Source: Chitinophagaceae bacterium (lineage in GTDB: Bacteria; Bacteroidota; Bacteroidia; Chitinophagales; Chitinophagaceae). From it: a stretch of DNA of 64,000 nucleotides. The stretch is from positions 62,001 through 126,000 of the forward strand of contig JACMLY010000030.1 of the NCBI GenBank assembly GCA_014379345.1. Direction: 5' to 3'. The translations under genes were made by a program, and so were the position numbers. The notes under the pieces were generated by a model. The model was not told where the DNA came from. It searched no databases and saw only the letters and a program-made list of their open reading frames with translations. Positions 15,597 through 22,936 of the stretch are shown here, in pieces. Every line of letters begins with the position of its first letter. Within the stretch, counting starts at the first letter, position 1.

Positions 15597-16697
15597 ATGA
15601 AACAGAATCCTGCTTTATTTATCCGTAGAATGTTGCCCCTCGTGTCGATAGTGACGCTTGCTTTTTTATTACAGAGTTGCTTGTGTAAACAGTGCCTGTC
15701 CGGCGGGGTGCAGAGAAAATCTGATCCAGATGTACGCCAGGTTTATAGTGAAAATGAAAGAAAATTGCCCACTGCCGAAGCGCCGCAACCTGAAATCGTA
15801 TCACCGGCAATTGTTTATTCTCTGAAAGATATTCCTGAAGTAATTCCCACTTCCGTTGCACAGGATAATGCCACGAATCAGCCGCAGATAACCTATGAAA
15901 ATCATTTCTCTTTAGCCCTTGACAGTGAAAAGGATATTGCGCTTCAACAGGTGAATACCATCACCCGGAAAATAAATGATATAGACATCGAAAAAATAAT
16001 TCCTGCGAAGCCAGCCATTGGTAAGAGCTGTCCATTAGGTATTCGTTCTATCAGTTCACAGATAATAGCAGGGCCAAATATTTCATTTAAGAGTAGTAAA
16101 GAAGGGGATGATGTTTACGGGAACAATGGTCACAAACACGAACCAGGCGCCGGTTTCCAGGTTGGTATGGGATCGAATCTGGTATTCAGTGAAAAGTTTT
16201 CCGTAAGCCCTTCTTTACTTTTAAAACAGAACAACGCGAGCGAAAAAATTACTTACCAGTCATATGAACCCGGAAACCCGCGCGGTGGCAGCGCAGGTGA
16301 AACCAAGGATAAATACAGCTATACCTACCTGTCAGCTCCGGTAGTAGCCAACTACAATGTGGGTAAACAAGTGCAGGTTTTTGCAGGACCGGAATTAAAC
16401 TATCTGCTCAGGGCAAGTGTAAAAACAGAAGGTAGCACCGGAGGAAACGGTAAAGAAAATATTACAAAAAACTCAGTGAAGCTGGGAGTAGGGTTGCAGG
16501 CTGGCATTAAATATCAAATTCCTTCCGGCGATGGAGATTCCCCGTTTGGTGTTCAGCTGTTATACGAACATCGTCTATCACGTCTTAATAAAAAGAACCA
16601 GGATGGGTACGCGACCTATGACTCGCCAGCCTGGAATATGAAAGGGTTTCAGTTGGGTGTAACCTGTTCAATATGCAATTTGATGAAAGGGAAATAA
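15597..16697 (+). CDS. Putative lipid-anchored outer-membrane beta-barrel protein
   Basis: 366 residues. The N-terminus MKQNPALFIRRMLPLVSIV plus LAFLLQSC is a lipoprotein signal with Cys at residue 28. A polar, low-complexity linker follows (about 30-160). From about residue 160 there are alternating hydrophobic strands with Gly/aromatic punctuation (SQIIAGPNISFKSS, GFQVGMGSNLVFSEKFSVSP, YTYLSAPVVANYNVGKQVQV, GVGLQAGIKYQIP). This resembles the C-terminal barrel of the PorT/OMP_b-brl_2 families. Lipobox plus barrel in one chain is uncommon. It follows the LytTR two-component pair after a 478-bp gap and is followed by a long palindrome. Confidence 0.7.
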   Translation: MKQNPALFIRRMLPLVSIVTLAFLLQSCLCKQCLSGGVQRKSDPDVRQVYSENERKLPTAEAPQPEIVSPAIVYSLKDIPEVIPTSVAQDNATNQPQITYENHFSLALDSEKDIALQQVNTITRKINDIDIEKIIPAKPAIGKSCPLGIRSISSQIIAGPNISFKSSKEGDDVYGNNGHKHEPGAGFQVGMGSNLVFSEKFSVSPSLLLKQNNASEKITYQSYEPGNPRGGSAGETKDKYSYTYLSAPVVANYNVGKQVQVFAGPELNYLLRASVKTEGSTGGNGKENITKNSVKLGVGLQAGIKYQIPSGDGDSPFGVQLLYEHRLSRLNKKNQDGYATYDSPAWNMKGFQLGVTCSICNLMKGK

Positions 16698-16761
16698 GAT
16701 CAACAGCTCTTTTTTATTATGTTTCTCCGAAAAAATAATTCTTTCTGACGTCTGGACTTTT

Positions 16762-16880
16762 GTCAGTAATTCTTCGTGTCCTTCGTGCCTTCCGTTGTGT
16801 TCTTCGTGAACCTATCACTGTGCAGCTACAGGCTCACGAAGAACACAACGGAAGGCATGAAAGACACGGAGTTTACTGAT
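16762..16880. repeat. Very long imperfect palindrome (CTTCGTG type)
   Basis: The left arm (16762-16811) reads through CCTTCCGTTGTGTTCTTCGT and its right-hand complement at 16831-16880 through ACGAAGAACACAACGGAAGG. About 50 bp on each side pair, the inner 30 nearly perfectly, around an 19-base loop. It follows the barrel gene by 64 bp. CTTCGTG/CTTTGTG words link it to the elements at 25130 and 30825. Confidence 0.88.
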
Positions 16881-16931
16881 TAGAAGAGTAGTGAATACTA
16901 TTCAAGGCGCCTATAAATTAATCGGTTATCA

Positions 16932-17675
16932 ATGAATGCGTTTTTACTTTCAAAACAGGTGTTGACGAAAAACTTTCTGCTGCTTATTTGTTCGATACAT
17001 TATTCAATAACGCCAGCAAATAACAGTAGCCTTGATCGAAATGCAGTCAGGAGTGAAACACCTGCATTAAATCCAGGTACAGATTTAAACCTGGCTGAGC
17101 GGTTTCAACTTTTTACGCCGGTAAATATGAATGCGGAATACAGGATCACCATTTGTGCCGATGTTCCGGATAACGGCAACCCGGAACGTGTACATGTCGG
17201 TCAACAACCCGGTCATGTGTTCCTGATCCTGGAAAAGACTGAACCGGTACGATCAGGTCAGTCTACGGTACAGGTATTCGGGTTTTATCCGGTCCGTCAA
17301 CACTCAAGCCTTATCGCCGGCAATGTTCGGGCTAAGATCATGGATAATAGCAAGCGTGAATACAATGCAGCTGTATCGAAAAAAGTTTCTTACCGGCAAT
17401 TTCAATTGCTCCTACAAAAGGCAGAACAATTATCCGGAAGAGAATATAATTTGCATAGGTTTAATTGTTACGACTATGTATTGGATATATTTAATTCGAT
17501 CTCTGATATCGAAAAATTACCTGTTACACATGTGAAGCTTCCGTATTTTTTAGGCAGGGCAGGATCTCCCTGTGGTTTATACAGAGACCTGAAACGGTTA
17601 CAGCAGAATGATCCGCAATGGACTCCTTATATTCAACTCGGAATATTTACGGCTCCTGAAAGCACAAGGTATTAA
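16932..17675 (+). CDS. Secreted protein with a possible permuted papain-like (NlpC/P60-type) fold
   Basis: 247 residues. The N-terminus has a hydrophobic stretch (FLLLICSIHYSIT, about residues 15-27) that could be a signal peptide. The core contains GHVFLILEKT (about residues 94-103) followed by VQVFGFYPV, and about 90 residues later REYNLHRFNCYDYVLDIFNS. A His first, then an Asn-Cys dipeptide starting a helix, is the order found in circularly permuted NlpC/P60-like proteins (LRAT, YiiX, DUF4105). This would suggest a cysteine amidase or peptidase. The assignment rests on motif order only, and no close family was recognised. The gene is alone between a palindrome and a pseudogene. Confidence 0.55.
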   Translation: MNAFLLSKQVLTKNFLLLICSIHYSITPANNSSLDRNAVRSETPALNPGTDLNLAERFQLFTPVNMNAEYRITICADVPDNGNPERVHVGQQPGHVFLILEKTEPVRSGQSTVQVFGFYPVRQHSSLIAGNVRAKIMDNSKREYNAAVSKKVSYRQFQLLLQKAEQLSGREYNLHRFNCYDYVLDIFNSISDIEKLPVTHVKLPYFLGRAGSPCGLYRDLKRLQQNDPQWTPYIQLGIFTAPESTRY

Positions 17676-17897
17676 TCAATCATTCTTTTTTTGTTTTCTG
17701 ATAACTCCGCAGCAGAATTCTTTCGGATGTCTTTCAAAACAATAATACTTTGAAGGACTTATAATAGTTGCTTCGCTACATATTCTGCACAAAACGGAGC
17801 ATTCTTCTCTTTGGTGAAATATAGTTTGAACTTTTAAGACAGGTTTTGAGCTGTAAGGAAAAGACCTGCCGGGTACAGGCCCACCAGATTTGTTCAA
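17676..17897 (-). CDS. Possible small Cys-rich protein (doubtful)
   Basis: The 73-codon minus-strand frame contains CSVLCRICSEAT and KYYCFERHPKEFCCGVIRKQ, a cysteine and histidine spacing that could bind zinc. Its stop abuts the stop of the plus-strand gene. There is no ATG or GTG, only a TTG immediately after an in-frame stop, and no recognised family, so this may be a chance frame or a decayed gene. Confidence 0.25.
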   Translation of the reverse strand: MNKSGGPVPGRSFPYSSKPVLKVQTIFHQREECSVLCRICSEATIISPSKYYCFERHPKEFCCGVIRKQKKND

Positions 17898-17915
17898 TCA
17901 ATTCATGGCCATTTA

Positions 17916-18256
17916 TTGATTACCAGACCGACATATTATTTTTCATTTTTTAAACCTTACAGCTATGACAAGCTTAAAAAAGCCATCATTATTGTTTGCC
18001 AGGAAATGCCAATATGTATTTATCCTCTTTACGCCGTATTAGAAGATGCATTTGGAAAAAGTTTTTCTTTTGTTGACCACACATATGACAATCTGTGTGG
18101 ATCGAGAAGTTTTCATTCTTTCCAGGATTATGTGAATGAAGAAGCGGTATCACGAATTTATGGGGTATTCATTATTCCTTTTCTGCAGCAGAAAGAATTA
18201 AGCAGGGAAAAAAAGTAGGCGAAGCAGTGAATGCTTTAAGATTAAAAAAAGGATGA
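17916..18256 (+). pseudogene. Remnant of a PAP2/vanadium-haloperoxidase-type phosphatase, frameshifted
   Basis: The first frame gives GKSFSFVDHTYDNLCGSRSF, then HSFQDYVNEEAVSRIYG, the late part of the vanadium-dependent haloperoxidase/PAP2 domain. In that family SRIYG should continue GGIHY with the conserved active-site His. Here the frame changes at a G run (18160-18163). The +1-shifted frame continues GIHYSFSAAERIKQGKKVGE and AVNALRLKKG to a TGA at 18254-18256, exactly the family's C-terminus. Loss of one G from five explains it. The PSGHS motif that should precede AVLEDAFG is also missing (only IYPLY remains), so an internal deletion is likely as well. No ATG start is present. I regard it as a dead 5'-truncated remnant. 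Confidence 0.8.
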
Positions 18257-18264
18257 TGACTACT

Positions 18265-18305
18265 TTCTGTGCGCCTCTGTGCCTTCCTCCGTCATCTCAG
18301 TGGGT
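18265..18305. repeat. Solitary half-repeat (CTCTGTGCCTTC type)
   Basis: GCGCCTCTGTGCCTTCCTCC matches the style of the CTTTGTGCCTTAGTG palindromes (compare 25130-25206) but lacks an inverted partner. It lies just after the PAP2 remnant. Confidence 0.35.
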
Positions 18306-18380
18306 AAAAAAACGCTAGCATCATCAGACTCTATATATGCATCACCAAAGTTAACCATAGGAGGTATTCTTTATCTCTCA

Positions 18381-19625
18381 CTAATACTCCAACCTGCGTA
18401 AACTAGGGGCTTTCAGCCATGTAACTACAACTACAAATAAAGTCATACACCCTCCCAGTACAACCGCCGGTACCACACCCACGAGTTTTGCCGCAACACC
18501 ACTTTCAAATTGTCCCAACTCGTTCGAGGAATTAATGAACATGGAATTGATCGATGAAACCCTTCCCCGCATGGAGTCGGGTGTTTTTAATTGAAGAATG
18601 GTACTTCGTACCACCACACTGATGCCATCGAGTATCCCGCTTAACACAAGTGCAGCAAATGAAAGCCAGAACAATGTTGATAATCCGAATAAAATAATAC
18701 AGATCCCAAAGCCCGCCACTGCATAGAGAAGTATCCTTCCCTGGTTTTTCTGCAATGGGAAAAACGTAAGCAATGCAATGCTTGTAATGGCACCTATATC
18801 TGCGGCGGCATTCAACCATCCGAAACCTTCAGCGCCAACTTTAAGAATGTCTGCAGCAAATACCGGTATCAGGGCCACCGCACCCCCGAAAAGAACAGCA
18901 AAAAGGTCAAGTGAAAGGGCGCCTAGCAATTCCTTTGTTTTAAAAACATGCCTCAATCCTTCTTTCATGCTTTCCCAGGTTTTCTGCTGGTTGAGATTGG
19001 CGATAGGCTTCGGGCCGATGAAAGCGATACATACAATGGCAATAATTATATAGCCGATGATCACAGAAAAAGTAATCGTATAGCCGGCGTGCGCTATCAG
19101 AAATCCGGCTGTTGCATGACCGGTAACCGATGCGATGAGCCATGTGCCCGAACTCCAGGTAATGGCATTGGGTAAAATATTCCTGGGAACAATTTGCGCA
19201 ATGATCGAGTTGGAGATAGGTCCTGAAAATGCACGGATGATACCGGTACAGAAAATGACCAGGTAAATTGAAATCTCAATAATTTTTTTGCCTGCATATT
19301 GTTCCGAAGCATCAAGATGAATGATCAGTAAGGCAATAGCGCAAAGAAGGTAAAAACAAATGGTTTTCAGCAGCATTTTTCGCTTATCATTTTTGTCGAT
19401 CACGTGGCCGGCGTACAATGCCAGTGATACCGCAGGGATCACTTCTGATAAACCAATCATTCCCAAAGCGAGCGGATTACGGGTGAGCATATAGATTTTC
19501 CAGCCTACCACCGTTCCTATCATACGCAATGCCATGATAAAAAAGAAACGCATGATTATGTATAACCGGAATTCTCCTATTTGAATGGCATCAAAGGCTT
19601 TTCTGTTTGGTTTCTTCTCCTCCAT
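18381..19625 (-). CDS. MFS transporter (EntS/TetA-like)
   Basis: 414 residues with about twelve hydrophobic helices. It has GHVIDKNDKRKMLL between helices 2 and 3, the major-facilitator loop A region (G-x3-D-[RK]-x-G-[RK] type, here degenerate), and TPDSMRGRVSSINSMF before helix 10, a motif typical of the EntS/MFS_3 group of exporters. It should be an inner-membrane drug or siderophore efflux carrier; the substrate is unknown. Its start lies 9 bp after the stop of the deoxynucleoside kinase gene, so it is the last gene of a folK-dNK-MFS transcript. Confidence 0.9.
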   Translation of the reverse strand: MEEKKPNRKAFDAIQIGEFRLYIIMRFFFIMALRMIGTVVGWKIYMLTRNPLALGMIGLSEVIPAVSLALYAGHVIDKNDKRKMLLKTICFYLLCAIALLIIHLDASEQYAGKKIIEISIYLVIFCTGIIRAFSGPISNSIIAQIVPRNILPNAITWSSGTWLIASVTGHATAGFLIAHAGYTITFSVIIGYIIIAIVCIAFIGPKPIANLNQQKTWESMKEGLRHVFKTKELLGALSLDLFAVLFGGAVALIPVFAADILKVGAEGFGWLNAAADIGAITSIALLTFFPLQKNQGRILLYAVAGFGICIILFGLSTLFWLSFAALVLSGILDGISVVVRSTILQLKTPDSMRGRVSSINSMFINSSNELGQFESGVAAKLVGVVPAVVLGGCMTLFVVVVTWLKAPSLRRLEY

Positions 19626-19634
19626 ATTTTCCTG

Positions 19635-20267
19635 TCATGGTAACGTGAAATAATGCTGTCCATCTTCAAAGTCCTGTTGCAGCGCATCGATGATCACCTG
19701 TAAATGTTTTTCATTGCCGAGGAAATCTGCGTTACCGGCATCTATAAATATAGTTTTGATATTATGCTGCTTTATATAGTGGGTATATGTTTCCTGGATA
19801 TTGAAGAGATATTCGTCGGGTATGGATTGTTCATAGGGACGATTTCTTTTCCTGATATTACTCTGTAACCTGGTTACAGGCACATGCAGGTAGATGAGGA
19901 TATCCGGCTGCACCAGTTGCTGGTTAATGATCTCAAAGAGTTTCTGGTACAGCTTGAACTCTGCTTCGGGCAGGTTCACTTTTGCAAACAGCAGGCATTT
20001 AATATACAGGTAATCTGCAATCGTAACGCTATGAAACAGGTCTTTTGTATGGATCAGCTCCTTGAGTTGTTTATACCGCTCGGCCATGAAAAAAAGCTCG
20101 AGGGGAAAAGCGTATTGCTGCGGGTTTTCATAAAACTTCGAAAGAAAGGGATTGTCTGCAAATTGCTCCAAAACCAGTCTGGCATTATAATGTTTTGCAA
20201 GGAGATGTGACAAGGTGGTTTTGCCCGCGCCAATATTTCCTTCTATGGTGATGAAATGATAGTTCAT
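19635..20267 (-). CDS. Deoxynucleoside kinase (dAdo/dGuo kinase type)
   Basis: 210 residues. The Walker A loop GNIGAGKTTLS is at residues 10-20, followed by LEQFADNPFLSKFY, in which the Glu-containing helix carries the catalytic base. FFMAERYKQLKEL is typical of the dNK/TK2 family. The Arg-rich IRKRNRPYEQSIPDEYL is the LID region. It phosphorylates deoxynucleosides for salvage in the cytosol; dAdo/dGuo specificity is the usual annotation in this phylum. It sits 84 bp downstream of folK and 9 bp upstream of the MFS gene. The folK-dNK neighbourhood is common in Bacteroidota. Confidence 0.9.
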   Translation of the reverse strand: MNYHFITIEGNIGAGKTTLSHLLAKHYNARLVLEQFADNPFLSKFYENPQQYAFPLELFFMAERYKQLKELIHTKDLFHSVTIADYLYIKCLLFAKVNLPEAEFKLYQKLFEIINQQLVQPDILIYLHVPVTRLQSNIRKRNRPYEQSIPDEYLFNIQETYTHYIKQHNIKTIFIDAGNADFLGNEKHLQVIIDALQQDFEDGQHYFTLP

Positions 20268-20351
20268 GATTTACACGCCAACCCCGATGTTAAGTCCAAA
20301 GTAAATTAAATGCTGCCATTGCAAACAACACCTTTATTGATTGTGGAAAAA

Positions 20352-20834
20352 TCATGCAAACAGGGAAACTTCTAAATGATCAGGACAGTTCATTAATAAT
20401 TCTGTAATGGTTTTATCCAAAACAGGATGGCTCATGTCTGGAGCTATTTCCACTAAAGGGACTAATGCAAAGCGCCTGTATTGCAGTTCCGGGTGAGGAA
20501 TGGTAAGTTGGGGATCCCTGATGATTGCGCCGTTGAAAAATAAGATGTCTATATCGATCACACGCGGACCATACTTTTCAATTCTCCGGCGGCCCAATTT
20601 CTCTTCGATCAGCAGGATATGATGCATGAGTTCTTGTGCAGAAAGATTTGTTACTAATAAAACCGCCTGGTTCAGGAAATCCTGTTGATCGGTTTTGCCC
20701 CATGGCGCCGTTTCATATACAGATGATTTCTGAACAATAGTTCCGCATTCCTTGTTCAACAGTTCAATGGCCTGCTGAAGGTTGTTCATGGTGTCACCAA
20801 CATTTCCACCCATCAGGAGATAAGCCTTGTTCAT
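20352..20834 (-). CDS. folK: 2-amino-4-hydroxy-6-hydroxymethyldihydropteridine diphosphokinase
   Basis: 160 residues, normal for HPPK. The start MNKAYLLMGGNVGDTMNNLQ is the pterin-binding G-N-x-G-D motif. SSVYETAPWGKTDQQDFLNQ is the second, and GPRVIDIDILFFNG is the third, with the Mg-coordinating Asp pair DxD. PHPELQYRRFALVPLVEIAP closes the fold. It transfers pyrophosphate from ATP to the hydroxymethyl-pterin in folate synthesis. It is the first gene of a minus-strand group with the deoxynucleoside kinase and an MFS transporter. Confidence 0.96.
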   Translation of the reverse strand: MNKAYLLMGGNVGDTMNNLQQAIELLNKECGTIVQKSSVYETAPWGKTDQQDFLNQAVLLVTNLSAQELMHHILLIEEKLGRRRIEKYGPRVIDIDILFFNGAIIRDPQLTIPHPELQYRRFALVPLVEIAPDMSHPVLDKTITELLMNCPDHLEVSLFA

Positions 20835-20884
20835 ATATTACACATATTCTTTTGCAAAGCAGGTGCCGGTTTCCACTAATCGAG

Positions 20885-20936
20885 GTCATCCTTTAAGAGC
20901 AGATCTCATTTTCGTTAGAGAATGAAAAAGGATGAC
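20885..20936. repeat. GTCATCC hairpin repeat
   Basis: GTCATCCTTT at 20885-20894 pairs with AAAGGATGAC at 20927-20936, and an inner CATTTTC/GAATG pair tightens the stem. It lies between the divergent folK and sppA genes. It resembles in style the TGTCAT-type repeats at 45415-45711. Confidence 0.55.
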
Positions 20937-20975
20937 ATCCCTTGCGGAAATAAGCTTTTATGATGTATTTCCTAT

Positions 20976-21006
20976 ATTGCGACACCCAAGTTTTCAAATA
21001 TCTTTG
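20976..21006 (+). promoter_or_regulatory. Bacteroidetes-type promoter for sppA
   Basis: TATCTTTG (20999-21006) matches the TAnnTTTG -7 consensus exactly. ATTG (20976-20979), a close match to the -33 TTTG, lies 19 bp upstream, the expected spacing. The sppA ATG follows 24 bp downstream. Confidence 0.75.
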
Positions 21007-21029
21007 AATTTTATATAAACTGGTGAACG

Positions 21030-22784
21030 ATGAAAAGCTTTTTTAAAATATTTTTTGCTTCCCTGCTTGCATTAGTGGTATTCTCGATCATTTCTTTTTT
21101 TGTGGCGGCGGGTTTTATTTCGGGACTCGCGTCAAGGGGCCAGGCAACAACCGGTAACAAAGCGGTGATGGTGATCGATCTGAATACATTGTACCCTGAA
21201 ATAACAGTAAAAAACCCTTTACCCTCATTCAGCGGCGAAGAACATTATGATCTTCCGTCCTTGTACGATGTGATAAGGCTTATTGATAAAGCTAAAGCGG
21301 ATTCTGCCATAAAGGGAATTTATATTAAATGCAGTAATAATAGCAATGGATTTGGAGCCAGCGATGAGATCAGGAAGGCCCTGGCAGATTTTAAGACAAG
21401 CAAAAAATTCATTTATGCGTATGCTGATGTCATTTCACAACGTGCCTACCATGTGGCCAATATTTCAGACAAAATCTATTGTAATCCGAAAGGCGGGGTA
21501 GACTGGCGGGGGTTTGCCCTTCAATTGGTTTTTCTGAAAGGCACTTTGCAAAAACTGGAAATTGAACCTCAGATCTTTTATGCGGGAAAATTTAAAAGCG
21601 CCACAGAACCCTTTCGTGAAACCCAGATGACTGATGCCAACCGTTTGCAAACGACTGAACTATTGTACGACCTATATAATAATTTCCTTGCCACGACAGC
21701 GGCTGCCAGAAACATTGATACCGCTACATTAAAGAGATATGCAGATCAGAACCTGGTTCAATATGCAGCAGATGCATTCAGGTACAAATTGGTGGATGGA
21801 TTGAAATATGATGATGAAGTGCAGGACGAGATAAGACAAAGGCTTAATATCGACAAATACGCGAAACTCAATTTTGTTTCTATTGCCAAATATGCTGCAG
21901 CCGTGGATTTTACCCAGTCAGGTACAGATAAAATCGCCATCATTTATGCAACGGGTGATATCGTAGATGGCAGAGGCAGTAAAGACCAGATCGGCGGTGA
22001 AACCTACCGCAACCTGATCCGCAGGGTTCGTTTGGACAAAACGATCAAGGCAATTGTTATAAGGGTCAATTCAGGCGGAGGTAGTGCAATGGCCAGCGAA
22101 AATATTTGGAGAGAGGTTACGCTGGCCCGTAATGACAAGCCCGTGGTGATTAGTTTTGGAGATGTAGCAGCCTCCGGTGGGTACTATATGTCTTGTAGTT
22201 CCGATAGCATTTTTGCCCAGCCCAATACCATAACCGGTTCCATCGGCGTGTTTAGTCTTTTACCCAATATGCAAAACTTCTTCAATAATAAATTAGGAGT
22301 AACTTTTGATGGCGTTAAAACCTCGGAAAACGCGGATGCGCTTACGGTAACCAAACCATTGACTCCGATGCAACGGCAATATATTCAGAACGAGGTGGAT
22401 ACAATATATCATGATTTTAAAACCAGGGTTTCTGAAGGACGAAAGAAAACGATGGACTATGTAGACAGCATCGCACAAGGAAGAGTATGGAGTGGCAGCA
22501 GGGCATTGCAATTGGGTTTGGTAGACAGGCTTGGTGGATTAAGCGATGCAGTTGCAAGTGCGGCAAAACTGGCAAAATTAAAGGAGTACAGGCTTCGTCA
22601 ATATCCTGATCCGCCCGGACTCTTCGATAATTTCTTTGAGGACTTTCAGCAAAATGCAAAGAATGCAGCCATTGAAAAAGATCTGGGTGCTGATGGCATA
22701 AAAACATATTCCACTTTAAAACGCGTAAAACAATTATTAGGAATCACACAGGCCCGCATTCCATTTGATATGCTTATAGAATAA
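21030..22784 (+). CDS. sppA: Signal peptide peptidase SppA, 67K type
   Basis: 584 residues, the length of the two-domain 67K S49 peptidase. An N-terminal membrane anchor (IFFASLLALVVFSIISFFVA, residues 8-27) is followed by two S49 repeats. The first carries IFYAGKFKSATEPF with the catalytic Lys189. The second carries VRVNSGGGSAMASENIWREV and DVAASGGYYMSCSSDSIFAQ with the nucleophile Ser382. It forms a tetrameric membrane-bound serine-lysine peptidase on the periplasmic face that degrades remnant signal peptides. It is a single gene with its own promoter, followed 4 bp after its stop by a palindromic repeat. Confidence 0.95.
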   Translation: MKSFFKIFFASLLALVVFSIISFFVAAGFISGLASRGQATTGNKAVMVIDLNTLYPEITVKNPLPSFSGEEHYDLPSLYDVIRLIDKAKADSAIKGIYIKCSNNSNGFGASDEIRKALADFKTSKKFIYAYADVISQRAYHVANISDKIYCNPKGGVDWRGFALQLVFLKGTLQKLEIEPQIFYAGKFKSATEPFRETQMTDANRLQTTELLYDLYNNFLATTAAARNIDTATLKRYADQNLVQYAADAFRYKLVDGLKYDDEVQDEIRQRLNIDKYAKLNFVSIAKYAAAVDFTQSGTDKIAIIYATGDIVDGRGSKDQIGGETYRNLIRRVRLDKTIKAIVIRVNSGGGSAMASENIWREVTLARNDKPVVISFGDVAASGGYYMSCSSDSIFAQPNTITGSIGVFSLLPNMQNFFNNKLGVTFDGVKTSENADALTVTKPLTPMQRQYIQNEVDTIYHDFKTRVSEGRKKTMDYVDSIAQGRVWSGSRALQLGLVDRLGGLSDAVASAAKLAKLKEYRLRQYPDPPGLFDNFFEDFQQNAKNAAIEKDLGADGIKTYSTLKRVKQLLGITQARIPFDMLIE

Positions 22785-22788
22785 ATCC

Positions 22789-22865
22789 TGCCACGAATTC
22801 ATCGACAGGCTCAGAACCCGGATAACCACTAATTTAATTCGTGCTAATTAGTGGAATTCGTGGCA
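22789..22865. repeat. Palindromic TTCGTGGCA repeat interrupted by a 26-bp insertion
   Basis: The right arm, AATTAGTGGAATTCGTGGCA, predicts a left arm TGCCACGAATTCCACTAATT. The actual left arm is TGCCACGAATTC, then about 26 bp containing ATCGACAGGCTCAGAACCC, then CACTAATT. Removing the insert restores a near-perfect palindrome directly after sppA. Confidence 0.82.
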
Positions 22866-22936
22866 AAAAAACTATTTAATTGCACTAATTTTTTATACCT
22901 AGTTTTGCTCCGCTCTAATAAAGTACGCTCTCAACT

